Below, one piece after another: positions 46,649 through 57,879 of a stretch of DNA of 64,000 nucleotides. The notes under the pieces are model-generated. The model did no database searches, was not told the DNA's origin, and saw nothing but the letters and a program-made list of their open reading frames with translations. The first letter of the stretch is position 1. Each line of letters opens with the position of its first letter. This DNA is from Coptis chinensis (Eukaryota > Streptophyta > Magnoliopsida > Ranunculales > Ranunculaceae). Position numbers and translations under genes: made by a program. Location of the stretch: positions 77,831,501 through 77,895,500 of the forward strand of contig CM027385.1 in assembly GCA_015680905.1 (NCBI GenBank), in the 5' to 3' direction.

Positions 46649-47476
46649 TTGGTGATATCAGTTACTGACGGAAGTTTGCACTTATATCGCAAAGGCTCGG
46701 ACTTAAACCCTATGTTGCGATGCCTCTCAAAACAGGAAGGACTTCAAGTTTTGGAAGAGATTCACTCCGTCTTATGTGGAAGCTACTCTAAGGGGCGAAA
46801 TTTAGCTCATAAGGCTATGACACAGGGCTATTGGTGGCCAGAGATGCAAAAGGATGCAAAACACCTATCTGAGAGGTGTGAGCCATGTCAAAAGCACGAT
46901 AATATGAGTAAACTACTTGTTACTGAGTTGCATCCCATGCTTAGCCCATGGCCATTTGCCAAATGGGGCTTAGACATTATTGGCCGTTTACCTAAAGCTC
47001 CAGGTAGTATACGATTCCTTCTTGTGGCAACCGATTACTTTACCAAATGGGTAGAAGCAAAGCCTTTGGTCCAAATCCATGCTTCCAACGTCAAAATATT
47101 TTTATGGAGAAATATTGTTTGTCGTTTTGGCATCCCTGTGGCAGTTGTATCAGATAATGGTAAACAATTTGATCTTTGAAGAAATTAAATCGATTAAATT
47201 GCTAATTTGAAAATACGACATAACTTCTCCGCACCTTATCATCTGCAAGCCAATGGGCAAGCCGAAGCCACCAATAAGGTGATTTTGGCTAACCTAAAGA
47301 GGTGTTTGACTGGCGTCAAAGGAAATTGGGTCAAGGAGTTACCAGCTGTCTTGTGGGCTTATAGGACAACGCCAAAATATTCAACTGCATTATCACCTTT
47401 TAACCTTGCATATGGTGTTGAAGCAGTCTTACCTACAGAACTGATTTCCAGTACATCTCGGTCGATTCTTTGTTGA
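46649..47476 (+). pseudogene. Element 3 integrase
   Basis: The HHCC finger region reads EIHSVLCGSYSKGRNLAHKA and CEPCQKH; the second His of the usual H-x(n)-H pair appears as Tyr. The core has WGLDIIGRLPKA (first Asp), VVSDNGKQFDL (second Asp) and, after a stop at 47177, YHLQANGQAEATNKVILANL with the Glu. The C-terminal part decays after 47476. Confidence 0.9.
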
Positions 47477-50400
47477 AGCGAGTTCCAATGACACTACTTT
47501 GGCTCAATCAAAACTCTTATTGATGAGGTTAAGCTCACGAGGGACTACAACGGCTTATTAAGTATCAAAGTGACATGAAACGGAACTTCGACAAGAAGAT
47601 CCGTCCTAAGTCTTTTGTTCTCAAGACTGGTTCTCTGTAGAAATCCAAAGCTTATAGAATCGGGGAAAGTTTGGAGAAAATTGGCAAGGACCCTACATCA
47701 TAGATCGTTCAAAGATCTAAGGGGTCATATTTCCTCCGTTACTATTTCGGAAGAATGATAGAGAAGCCATGGAATGCTTACCACCTTCGCCAAGTTTTAC
47801 CGTTAGGAAATTTTTTGCATTTTTACATTACTCCATCAATAACGAATCTATCCATCTATGTAGTTCGTTCTATTTTATCCATCAATAAAGGCATTCAACT
47901 TCCATTCTCTTAGTTTGGTTGTCATTTTACATTACTCTATTCTTCTGTAAATTTACTTTCAACTATGTCATTCATTAACGTTCATTCTAGGGAGGTCATT
48001 CATATTATGCCTTTTTTTCAGGTCCAAGTAAGTCGCATTCATGCCTACTTGGCCGAAATCCGAGTCAATAAGATGGTTATTCTTGCTTTCGGAACAATTA
48101 TTGCAATACTCCCACACAGAAAATATCCGTGCTAATTCCAATACTAAGGCAATGGCGTTGTGTTTTAGTTTGGTCGATTACGCGGGTGGCGACTTTGAAC
48201 TGTGACAACTCCAACGGTTAATCGGGCCTTGCTTCCACGTTCGGTACAAATATTTTAACACCTGAATAGCTAGGTTCATTGAGGGGCGATCATGTCCCAT
48301 TTGCCTTTCAATAACTTTCTCCAATGGTTCTATATTGGAAGATTTTTTCTCTCTACATGGGGCGTCTCGTTCTTTTACATTCATAAATCAACAACACTAA
48401 GTTTTATGCATGTATGTTATCTGACATCACAATGATATTCAATAGCCAACACATACTTTATTTTTATTTTCATAAAAAGAATTTTTAGCTCTATGGTATT
48501 ACATACTTCAATCACATGATCATTGGTTTGGGAAAATCCAATGGTTCCTTCCCACTTTTCGTGCATATACAACTTCGTTACAAATCTTTGTAATTCATCT
48601 TCTCCGCGTTCTAGTTCATCTCCGTTTCTATTAAAGTCTCGTCAATTGTCTTACGGACGATTCACGATTAATGCCATTTACCGCGTGATCTTGGCCGAGC
48701 AGCTTTCGTTTAAATCATCATTCACTTGTTATTTTTCTTTACCTCTTTTTTGCATGTTTAAGTTCGATCTTTGGTCGCCACGGTGACTTCAATTCTATCA
48801 CATCTGCTTTTAAGTGTTTGTGTTCCTCCATTATCTCCACAGGACTTTCCCAAATTCTTCATGCGATCTCTCCTCTGCTTCTTCCGTCCGGCTTTCGGTT
48901 AAGTTTTGTTTTCGTCTTTTAACTCTCTCGATGGTTCCGCTTTAACGCTTTGTTTGTCTCTTCCAATTTTGGTTGAGTATCTTCACTTTCTCTATTTCTT
49001 CTAAGGCATTGAATTCATTCGGAACGATATTTTTCTTCGCGACTTTTTCATGAATTTCTTTGTCCCGTACTACCGCCGTTTTAACCTGCGACGAAAAATA
49101 TATGATTTCATCAATCTTTCAGACTTAAACACAATTTTGCAATAACTGATAAAAAAATACTATCATACCTGGTTCATACTATCGAAAATCATTGACACTG
49201 CTCTGTCATATTCTCCGATGTTCTCCGTATTCTGGTCACATTTTTGATATTTTTTGAGCCCTTCCATTGGCGTGGTCCCGGGTAATCCCTTCACTTCGTC
49301 TTCCAAACTTGAACATCTCTGCTTCATCTACCATTTTCATCAGTTTAGTGTTGGACACAAATTTCTTTACTGTCCTAACGCAATAGTAAAATTCAACGGC
49401 CAACTTACTTTTACATGATTACGTGGTTTTCCTCCATGAAGCGGTATTACCCACGGCGATTACTTGCCGGTGGTTGTTGGGTTCTTTGCTCCTGCATTTT
49501 GCTTTGCCGTTTGTTTTCTTTCACGACTTTTGTGTTCTTATTTTACACTATCTTTTGTATGTATCACTGTTTCGTTCTTTTCCCAGCCATTCTTTTCCTG
49601 TATATACCAAACCAGAGTGAGATATTACATCTCACCACACTTTTACATATCTATGTTTTCTACGGTACATACCTTTTCCTCTTTATGTTGAGAATGTATT
49701 ATATTTCGTCTGGGGTGTTTTGTGCATTGTAGTTTCGTCCCTCGAGGCATCATACATTGTAACATTGGTTGTCTCTCTTGGTCTGCGCTCGCCCGTTTTC
49801 TTGTGGAACATCTTCTTTTGTACAATTCGCTTTTTGTGGTTGGCAAGCTCAGCACTAATTCTCGCTCTATTAATTCCGTTCCATCTTCTTTTTCACTATC
49901 ACTATCGCTGCCAAATATTGCATTTCTGAGACTCTTACTCTTCTTCGTCATTTCACTATGTGTCTCCCTGGACCTATCGGTCGTTGTTCGATTGTTCGAT
50001 ACCCCATAGTGTCGGAAATCAACAATATCATCAAAGTAGCTCAAATCTACCAATCTTTTCGTCCGAATATTCATGAAAGAAGAAACGAAGGTTGTTCTCC
50101 ACTTCCTTGTCAATTCAATATCACGGTAGTGTACTTTCGCATTTTACGTTAGACACAAAATAACTTCGTGTTAGTCAACGGTTTACTTTCGTGAGTACAA
50201 TTTTCAATACTTATGTTTTGGCTTACCTCGAAATTTGTTCGGCACTTTAAACTCTGTCCAGATTCCACTTCCCTTGCAAGCGGTACGCAATCTATCCCAT
50301 CCGATTAATATACTTTTGGGAACCCTTTAAAACTTCGTTTGAATCCTTGAATTCAATTTCAAATTTTATGTACCCTTTTGTCGTCGATTATGGCTTTCGG

Positions 50401-52407
50401 TCGTTATCAATCGCGAAGATTTCTTGAGCCCCAAACCTTCGTTAAATTCATTTTGTAAGCGGTCGCTCGTAAAGATTAACCGTAAGCGATATTGGCCGGT
50501 TGTCCCGATGCAATTTGCCACCACTCCAATAATTTAAGCTATTTCTTTTGCTTCAACGGAATTGCACTCCTGCAATTTAATTGTGTGTAAGCCATTACTA
50601 CTTCATCTTCTTCGACTTTCGTTTCAAATTTGTATACTTCATCCATCTCAAATTTCTCGAGTCCTAGTATTTTCTGTATTTCCTTAAAAGCGACCATCGG
50701 CCGGTTCGAATTAATCATTTGTATCTCGTCACCTTTTTTCCACCTCACCAAGTCTGTGATCGTCATCGAGTTTTCTTCTCGAGTGTTTTTTGCCCGTATA
50801 GTACGGTAGTTTCTACCTGCAAAAAAGAAAAGAAAAACGGGTCAGATAGGTCAAAAACCGGGTCAACTAGCTCAAAAATCGGGTTCACTGGGCCATGTTA
50901 AAGAAGTGCAGGTATGGTGCCCCTCCTTTATTGGCGCTGCACCATATCATGTTGGTTATGTCAGTTTTTTAAATAGAGGCACCATCAGTATCGCCTTCAC
51001 CACTTTTCTTCTCATCAGCTCATGTAAGAATTCGTTCCATACACCAACACTTTTATGTCATCTCCACATGAACGTGTAGAGGAATTCCTAAGAAAGAGTT
51101 CAACAGTTCAACGGCCATGCACAAAAAAAAAATAGCATAACGCGCAAAGGTTACTTACCACGATATCATCGGCCTCCAAGATGCGCTGAAAGGTGAGTAT
51201 TTCGTAGCCATGTCCCTTCTTGATGAGTTCAACTCAAGCCCAAGAAAGCTGTTTAAATCTCGAGTTGATGGACTGGGTTTAAATCTCATCGGTATTGGCA
51301 TCCTGCTGGCGCCTTACAAGCCCAGGATACATCGTTTTAGCTATGGGCAAAGACGACATGTTGGGGTTTTTTCGCCTGCTCGCTGCGGTTCCCTTGAGGG
51401 ACTTGTGTATACACGCCAGTTTATATAGCAGCTCTCAAATCTTGCTGTATCAGGCAAGATGCAACAAAATATTTTGAAGGCGCCAGTAACAGGGTGCGCT
51501 TTGTGAATAAGCCGTTTATTTCGTGATCTTTCCGATCAGTTTTACTGGTGCGATAGTTAAGATGGGATGTAGAAGATGAGAAGAAGGTTTGCCTGAAACC
51601 AGAGGACCGTATAAATAAGCAAACCGCGAAGACTAACCTTTTTTCGTCTTGAAACCAAATGGCGACACCGTCACGGAAACTTCGAGGATCCCCTGTCCGC
51701 AATGGTGTAGTAGTAGAACGGTGGTGTTACTGGTTTTGGTTAAGGTTTTTCTCACGCGTTCCTTCTGTTTATATTATTTCTCTTTTCCTGATCTTGCGCT
51801 GGTCTAGTATTTCAGTCCATGTATAATTCTATTAGCCAAACCGACTTAAGGTGAGAGACTTGATGATAAGCATTCTCCAATCGATTTAATTTTGGAGTCC
51901 TAGTTTTTACGTGGTATATTCACGCGCACATCTTCTAGTTATTTCGAACAAATTTTTGACTCTTGAACATTTTTGAATTCCAATTATTTCGTTCACAATA
52001 ATTTGGGATTTTTTCAACAGTTTTCAACGGTCTAATCCTCGTATCGCTATTCGGTAGCACGCATCGATCGTCGACATCACTTTCGCATTGTTACGTAATG
52101 GGTTGATGCGATGTTCGACACTCAATTTCTTTTGAAATTTTATTTATGTGCATCTTTTATTTTATCCATTTGCATTTTCGCCATTTTTATTTAACTACGC
52201 CATTATTGTCCATTATCACGTTAATTTGACATTTTTTCATTTCCGCTAATTCACGAATTTTTTTCCGATTGTCCATTTTCTTATCGTTTACATTCACACG
52301 ACACTTTGTTATACATTCCGCTTACTATTTTATTATTTCAAGTTTTCCTTGATTTTTCTTCTCTTCTTTGCCATGTGAACTTTGTTCGCATGACAAAGAG
52401 GGGGCAG
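47477..52407. other. Element 3 long 3' region, including antisense frames
   Basis: After worn integrase tail sequence (to about 47810), 4.6 kb lies before the 3' LTR. Minus-strand frames at 49643-50113 (contains SKSLRNAIFGSDSDSEKEDG), 50539-50766 (acidic, EMDEVYKFETKVEEDEVV-like) and 51421-51702 are purine-rich and coding-like. Tat-clade elements often carry an antisense ORF here. No domain is recognised, and no frame runs through all three. Confidence 0.5.
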
Positions 52408-52883
52408 TGTTTCGACCCCCACCTACGTGGCAAACGTCCATTAGTAGGGGTCTCTATTTTATTCATTTAATCAACAGGGCTAAAGCCCAATTTGCAATAT
52501 CATTGATCAATGTACAGGCCCTATTAACTCATGTGTCTAAGGCTGAACCTTAGCCACATGGCTTGCCACTAATGTACATTGATTTATGTCCAGATTCATT
52601 TCTTATCAAAGAGATAATTATCAGATGAGAGTTATCGTCTATCATAATTACTCAAGCTACAAGATTACTTGAGCTACAATGACTCTCTACTCTACCTCTA
52701 TAAATACCAAACTATTTTTCATAAGGAACGACGTGAAAACTTGATCCCTAGATAATAGATCTTGGGTACGTAGGCAGCCATTATTTGGTTCAGTTTCATC
52801 TCCCCCAACATCACATTCCTCTGTTTCTTAGTGTGTTCTTTACCATTGCTCTCGTTGTGTTGAAGCAGTTTACTGCCGAAACA
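52408..52883 (+). repeat. Element 3 3' LTR
   Basis: 476 bp, same length and ends as 40882-41357, with about 17-20 differences. Confidence 0.94.
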
Positions 52884-53102
52884 GCTTTGTCTTCTTGAAT
52901 CTTGGCCTTTAATCACAGAACTCCTTAACAACCAACCATTGCTCCTTTATATCATCAAAGTGGCACATTTCTGCACATAATTGACTTTGAAGCCCTGAAA
53001 CGATAAAACACGTGTCGGTATTAACTCTTAATTATTACTCACATAATTGGTCTAAAAGTATGATTATTAAGGGGTTAAAACTACAGTTTTGGGTTCTTAT
53101 CA
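52884..53102 (-). repeat. Element 2 right (5') LTR, second part
   Basis: Resumes at the second GCTTT and matches 34221-34435. It ends TTATCA next to CAGGT. Confidence 0.92.
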
Positions 53103-53107
53103 CAGGT

Positions 53108-56100
53108 TTTGCTACAGGACTGTATATTTCACTGAAATCAACACCAGCCTTTTGTTGAAACCCTTTAGCCACCAATCTAGCTTTCAACTTGTCTAGTTTA
53201 CCTTCAGCAGTTTGCTTGATTCGAAAAACCCACTTGTTCTGCACTACATTTTGATTCCTATAAGGAACCAAGGTCCAAGTATTTGTCTTGAGTAATGCAT
53301 TGTATTCTTCAACCATGGCTTCTCTCCACTCTTTTTGCTTGAAAGCTTGGCTAAAGCATGTTGGAAGTGAAGGTAAAATAGTTGTAGCACTATAACAGCG
53401 TGGTAAAGGATGCTTAGTAGAGTGAAGTGCCTTTTTCCTTACAATACCATCCTTTAACCTGTTGTTCATTGTATGAGTATTCACAACAGAGGGGACTGGT
53501 CTTCTTTGAATTGTTTTTTATTTTACTGGTTGTGTAGGTTGTGAGGTAGAAGGTTGAGATGATTGAGGTTGAACAGAGGTAGAAGGTTGAGATATGATAG
53601 GTGTTGAAGTTGAATTTGTAGGAAAATATGAAACTGGAGGACTGTAAGTGAAATTTGGTGTTTGAGGTGTGACTGAGTAGCTTGAAGATGAAAGAAGTAT
53701 ATTGTTGGAAGAAGGTAAAAATTGAGAAAAGGGAATGATCAAAGGTATTGTGAAAGTTTCAGATGCATTTTGGTTGGAATGAAGACTTTTGAATGGAAAA
53801 TGATTTTCATTGAAGACTACATTTCTTGAAGTAAAAACTTTTCCAGTTGAAATGTCAAGACACTTGTAACCTTGATGATTTAAACTATAACCAAGAAAAA
53901 CACACTCTTTACTTCTTTCTTGAAACTTATTTGATGTATATGGGCATAGCCAAGGATAACATGCACACCCATAACTTTTGAAGAAAAGATATTTTGGTGT
54001 TTTATGAAAAAGTTTTTCATAAGGTGAGATGAAGTTAAACCTCTTTACTGGAAGTCTGTTTATAAGAAAAATGGATGTTTCAAATACTTCTATCCAGTAA
54101 TGAAAAGGAACAATACTTTGAGCAAATAAGGTTCTTCCTAACTTAGAGATGTGCCTATGTTTCCTCTCCACAACACCATTTTGTTGTGGAGTGTGAGGAC
54201 AGCTGAATTGATGTTTGATTCCTAAATTTGATAGAAAATCTTCAAAGACATTGCTTGTAAACTCACCACCATTGTCTGATCTAAATTTTTTGATTTTGGT
54301 GTTTAAGAGATTTTCAACTTGAAGTTTGAAAATTTGAAATACTTTACAGAAATCAGATTTGGCACATAGTGGAAAAATCCAACAGTAATTTGAGAAATCA
54401 TCTATTATTGATGCATAGTACTTGAATCCTTTTACAGAGATTACAGGTGAAAGACCACATAGGTCTACATGTAAAAGCTGTAAAAGTTTATTACACTTGG
54501 AAGTAGACAAAAAAAAAAGAAGCTGAGAACTTTTGCAAATTGACATGAAGTGCAGAAAGTATGCTTGCTAGCTGTGTTCAAGGGCAAGTCATAATGATGA
54601 AGAACTCTATGCATAATTGAACTAGCTGGATGTCCTAATCTTTGGTGCTAAGTACTGGAACTTGATCTTTCACCAATGAATGTTGTATGCAAATGTGAGT
54701 CTTGACCAATGGACGATAATGAAATGGGATAGAGACCATGCTTAGTTTGTCCCTGAAAATGGATCTTCTGTGTTTTGTTGTCCTTGACAAAGAAATGAGA
54801 TGATGTAAATATAATAGTGCAATCATTGTCACTAGTAAATTTGTGTACAGAGACAAGGTTTTGTGAAATCTTAGGAATATGTAAGATATTGTTTAACTGG
54901 AAAGTAGATTGAGTAGGAGTTTTTAGAAGTGCTTTACCAGTGTTTGCAATGTTAAGATTGAGACCATCTCCAACCTGAACTTGATCTCCTCCATGATAAG
55001 ATTGATGATAATTCAGATTTCTAACATCAGAAGTCATGTGGTTGGTTGCACCACTATCCATATACCAGCTTGAACTTGCAGTAGGATCATATGTTGAGAA
55101 CCGTATTGAGTATTTCCATAACCTAATGTTGATTTTTCATTGCTCCTGTGGGCTACCATAGCCTTTAAAGTCTTTGGTGGAATCTTACCTTGGAAGGCAA
55201 AATTCATACGGTCATAACAATCAATAGCATAATGACCTAGCTTTCCACAAATTTGGCATACTGGTCTTGTACCAACAGGTCCAGTTGAAAACACTTGTTT
55301 GCAGTGTTGATTTGGTTGTTAGACTGATGTGGAAAACCACCACCACTATGACCACCAGTATAACCATTTCCACCATTATAACCAATATTATTATGTCATC
55401 CTCTATTAATTCTTCCTCTGCCTCCATAATTTCCATTGGTACCTCCTTTGTAACCACCAGTATTTCCGCTATAATCACCTCTGTTATTGTTATAACCCCC
55501 TCTTGAATATTGATTCTGATTAACAAATAGAAAAAAGCTTGATTCACGAAGATATTTTGCATTAAATTGATATGCCTCAATTCAATATTCAATTTTTCTG
55601 TAAGCAACAACCCATGTAATTCATCCAAACTTACTTGTTCAGTTCTCATTCTCTAAGATGTGCCCAACATATCATAATTAGAAGGTAATCCATTCAACAC
55701 ATACATTATCAAGTCTTCTTCCTCAACAACACTTTCAACAGCATCAAGATTATCAGAAATTTCTTTTACTTTCTGTAAAAATTCGAAGATAGTTGAGTTA
55801 CCTTTCTTTAGGTTTTGAAGCTTTGATTTGAGTTGAAGCTTATGTGAACGAGAAATTGAAGAGAAACGTTTTTCCAGAGTGCTCCATAGAATTTATTCTT
55901 GTTGTTGGAGCTCCAACAACATAAGGAAGTAGTGATTCGGAGATAGTAGCATTTAACCAGATAAGTAAGTTTTGATCCTTCTTATTCTATTCAGTAAACT
56001 CTAGATTCACAGTATCAACTCTTGATTCTCCAGAACCAGTGACTAAAATTTCTCATGGACACACTCTTGTTCCATCGATGAAGCTTGTTAAACTATTGCT

Positions 56101-56196
56101 TCTTAAAATTGGAAGAAATAAAGACTTCCATATCAGATAATTGTCTTTGCTTAGCTTGATTGGAACAAAATTAGCAATATTGGTTGAGGTATTCAT
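53108..56196 (-). pseudogene. Copia piece 1: gag, protease, integrase, start of reverse transcriptase
   Basis: On the minus strand gag starts near 56196 with MNTSTNIANFVPIKLSKDNY. GLPSNYDMLGTS and TEQVSLDELHGLLL follow. The CCHC knuckle CQICGKLGHYAIDC lies at about 55258-55217. The protease MDSGATNHMTSDVRNLNYHQ starts at 55061. Integrase occupies 54546 to about 54000 with LLHVDLCG, FRSDNGGEFTS and HTPQQNGVVERKH (Asp, Asp, Glu). Then SYGCACYPWLCPY and PFKSL lead to reverse transcriptase, EWREAMVEEYNALLKTNTWT and LVAKGFQQKAGVDFSEIYSP-VAKP, which ends at the element 2 insertion. At least four frame breaks are present, some possibly assembly errors. Confidence 0.93.
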
Positions 56197-56465
56197 GATG
56201 TTTACTGAAATCAATGATTGATATGGAAGAAACCTGAAAAATGAAATCAATAACTTGATTTCGTGGTTGATTCGAGGATAGATCTTAAATTTGAAATGGA
56301 AATCAAAAGCTTGATTCCTTGTTTCAATTGATATGAGTAAAGATTGATTGAATCAAAGGTTTGATTCGATCAGAAAACTTGATTAGAGAAATTGGTTTTT
56401 GAGGATGAGGAAATTTATTGAAAGGGATCGAGATCACCATTTGGTGTTTCTCTACTCTGATACCA

Positions 56466-56645
56466 TGTTAAATGAAAGTATTCTCATTAACTGATTATGA
56501 GTTACAATTACACTTTATATAGGATTACATTCATAGCTAGTCTAACTGAATCCCGAACATAAATCTAACTAACTAACAGAATACAATTTCTACACTAACA
56601 AACTTTCTTCTAGAAACTAACTGACGCGGACTGTTGTCTAATACA
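56466..56645 (-). repeat. Copia 5' LTR
   Basis: 180 bp, TG...CA when read inward on the minus strand (TGTATTAGAC...ATTTAACA), directly followed by the primer site TGGTATCAGAG. Confidence 0.94.
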
Positions 56646-57879
56646 AACATGCCAAAGCCAGGATTTGGTGCTAAGCAAAATGTGTGATACAATGCCGCCC
56701 ATTACTAGATTAGGTACGACCTAAGTATATTCAAGTCAATGAATCATCTAATACTGCTGTTTGCCGAAGCATTTATTATCAAAAGTTTCCTGGTGAGTTT
56801 TGGTAAACATGCATAGCGGCTGCTCCCTGAGACCATGTTAACCAACATAGGACTCACGCAGGATTGCACATAGTTCCATATCGTTGTCTGGTTCCAACTT
56901 TGTGTCCATCAAATTGCGCTTGAATTGGTAGTGAGGTATATTGCTCGCCGCAAATTCACCAGATATATTGCATCATTTCATTTTCATCTTGTTCATCATC
57001 GGAAACTGTATCCGAGCCTTCTTCATCCTTTGACAACTCATCATAATGCTTCACATATCCTAACAATTCTGGAGCCGGCTTAACACATAAACATTTACCT
57101 GCAGACCTATAATACATGATATATCGTGACATTTTTAACTATTTAGCGCAATTGTTTTTACTTTTTTCTTTCTTGCCAACATCATGATACCATTAACCAC
57201 CCTCGCTCTGAGCAACTCGGAAATGTAGGAAAAGTGCCAGAGGATAGAGAAAGGTAAGAAGATGGTAAGAAATCGAGAAATCCTAGTTTCTTATAGGGAC
57301 AAATTCTTATTACGCCCGTTTGGTACAGAAGTAAGACCAGATAACAATGTAGCAGTTTTTTTTATCAGACAATGTAGCATTTTGTCGACTGCATGCATTG
57401 ATATGTATTGAAGGGGTGACGCATTACTCATAACGTCCCCGTTCCACCCACAGCCAGGAAGGTGTACCATTTCTTTGAGTACGTACACAAGTATCAATTT
57501 ACCTGATCCAAAATTGACTCATTCCTGTATGAAGTTAATTATTACACGCAGCACTTTGCCAAAGGCATCCTTATCACACTCCCACTCAATCATCATGGAC
57601 CAGGAAAATCTCAACTTTGATAAATTTCTTTTTACCAGAAGAGGACGTGAGATTTTATGAGAATACAGACACGCACCAATATGTGTCTCCAAAAGATCCA
57701 CACTCACAAAATAAAAAGCCACAAAAAAAATCTCTCTACATAACATGCCCATCCACATACCCACATGTTTCTAAGTCACCACAGCTCCACACTTGCACTT
57801 CATTACTCTAAAAGCTCTTGCAAATTTTATCTGAATAATATACTCTGCTAAATATAGTAGGATTTTTTTAGTTTTGGAC
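56646..57879. other. 5' flank of the HSP20-domain gene
   Basis: Contains the likely promoter of the gene at 57880 and one possible minus-strand terminal exon (56956-57106). Nothing else was recognised. Confidence 0.4.
56956..57106 (-). other. Possible terminal exon of an unknown gene
   Basis: After an AG acceptor (57108-57107, minus strand) 50 codons read to a TGA, with PAPELLGYVKHYDELSKDEE and an acidic tail SDTVSDDEQDENEMMQYIW. The composition looks coding, but no upstream exon was found and the family is not recognised. It may be a gene remnant next to the copia insertion. Confidence 0.3.

Larger units (their letters stand above)
40882..52883 (+). mobile_element. Element 3: Tat-type Ty3/gypsy retrotransposon
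   Basis: 12,002 bp, plus strand, starting TGTTTCGACC and ending CCGAAACA, with GCTTT duplications at 40877-40881 and 52884-52888. The LTRs are both 476 bp (40882-41357 and 52408-52883), about 96 percent identical by eye. The 3' LTR is preceded by the polypurine tract AAAGAGGGGGCAG. The primer site after the 5' LTR (TTGCCGTCTGTCTGAGGAAC) looks like a worn TTGGCGCCGTCTGTGGGAAC. It encodes gag, protease, reverse transcriptase, RNase H, a second RNase H and integrase in that order, then 4.9 kb of long 3' region. The second RNase H and long 3' region point to the Tat clade. Confidence 0.93.
32937..53102 (-). mobile_element. Element 2: Ty3-type non-autonomous LTR retrotransposon
   Basis: The outer ends TGATAACTG (32937) and CTTATCA (53102) are flanked by CAGGT (32932-32936 and 53103-53107). 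The orientation is minus: the primer site TGGCGCCGCTTCCG lies next to the right LTR (about 39575-39588) and the polypurine tract GGGGGGGTGG next to the left LTR (34437-34446). The internal part, 34436-39590, has a gag start and one unassigned open frame but no pol. Element 3 is inserted in the right LTR. Confidence 0.92.
11082..56645 (-). mobile_element. Ty1/copia retrotransposon split into three pieces by nested insertions
   Basis: The element reads on the minus strand. Its 5' LTR is 56466-56645, followed inward by TGGTATCAGAG, the usual initiator-Met tRNA primer site of plant copia elements. Piece 1 (56645-53108) has gag, protease, integrase and the start of reverse transcriptase. Piece 2 (32931-32618) has the middle of reverse transcriptase. 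Piece 3 (12167-11082) has RNase H remains and the 3' LTR, preceded by the polypurine tract GAGGGGGTA. Deleting elements 1 and 2 with one copy of each 5-bp duplication rejoins the three pieces into a normal-sized element of about 5.2 kb. No matching target duplication was found at its outer ends. Confidence 0.92.

Noticed and set aside
49415-50009. Plus-strand hydrophobic frames in element 3
   Set aside because: They are complementary to purine-rich antisense coding-like sequence, so their Phe/Leu richness is a shadow effect.
51658-51825. Short plus-strand frame starting MATPSRKLRG
   Set aside because: It is only about 55 codons, unsupported by family or context, and lies inside the retroelement 3' region.
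57291-57497. 68-codon minus-strand frame beside the possible terminal exon
   Set aside because: No splice sites join it to 57106 and no recognisable motif is present.
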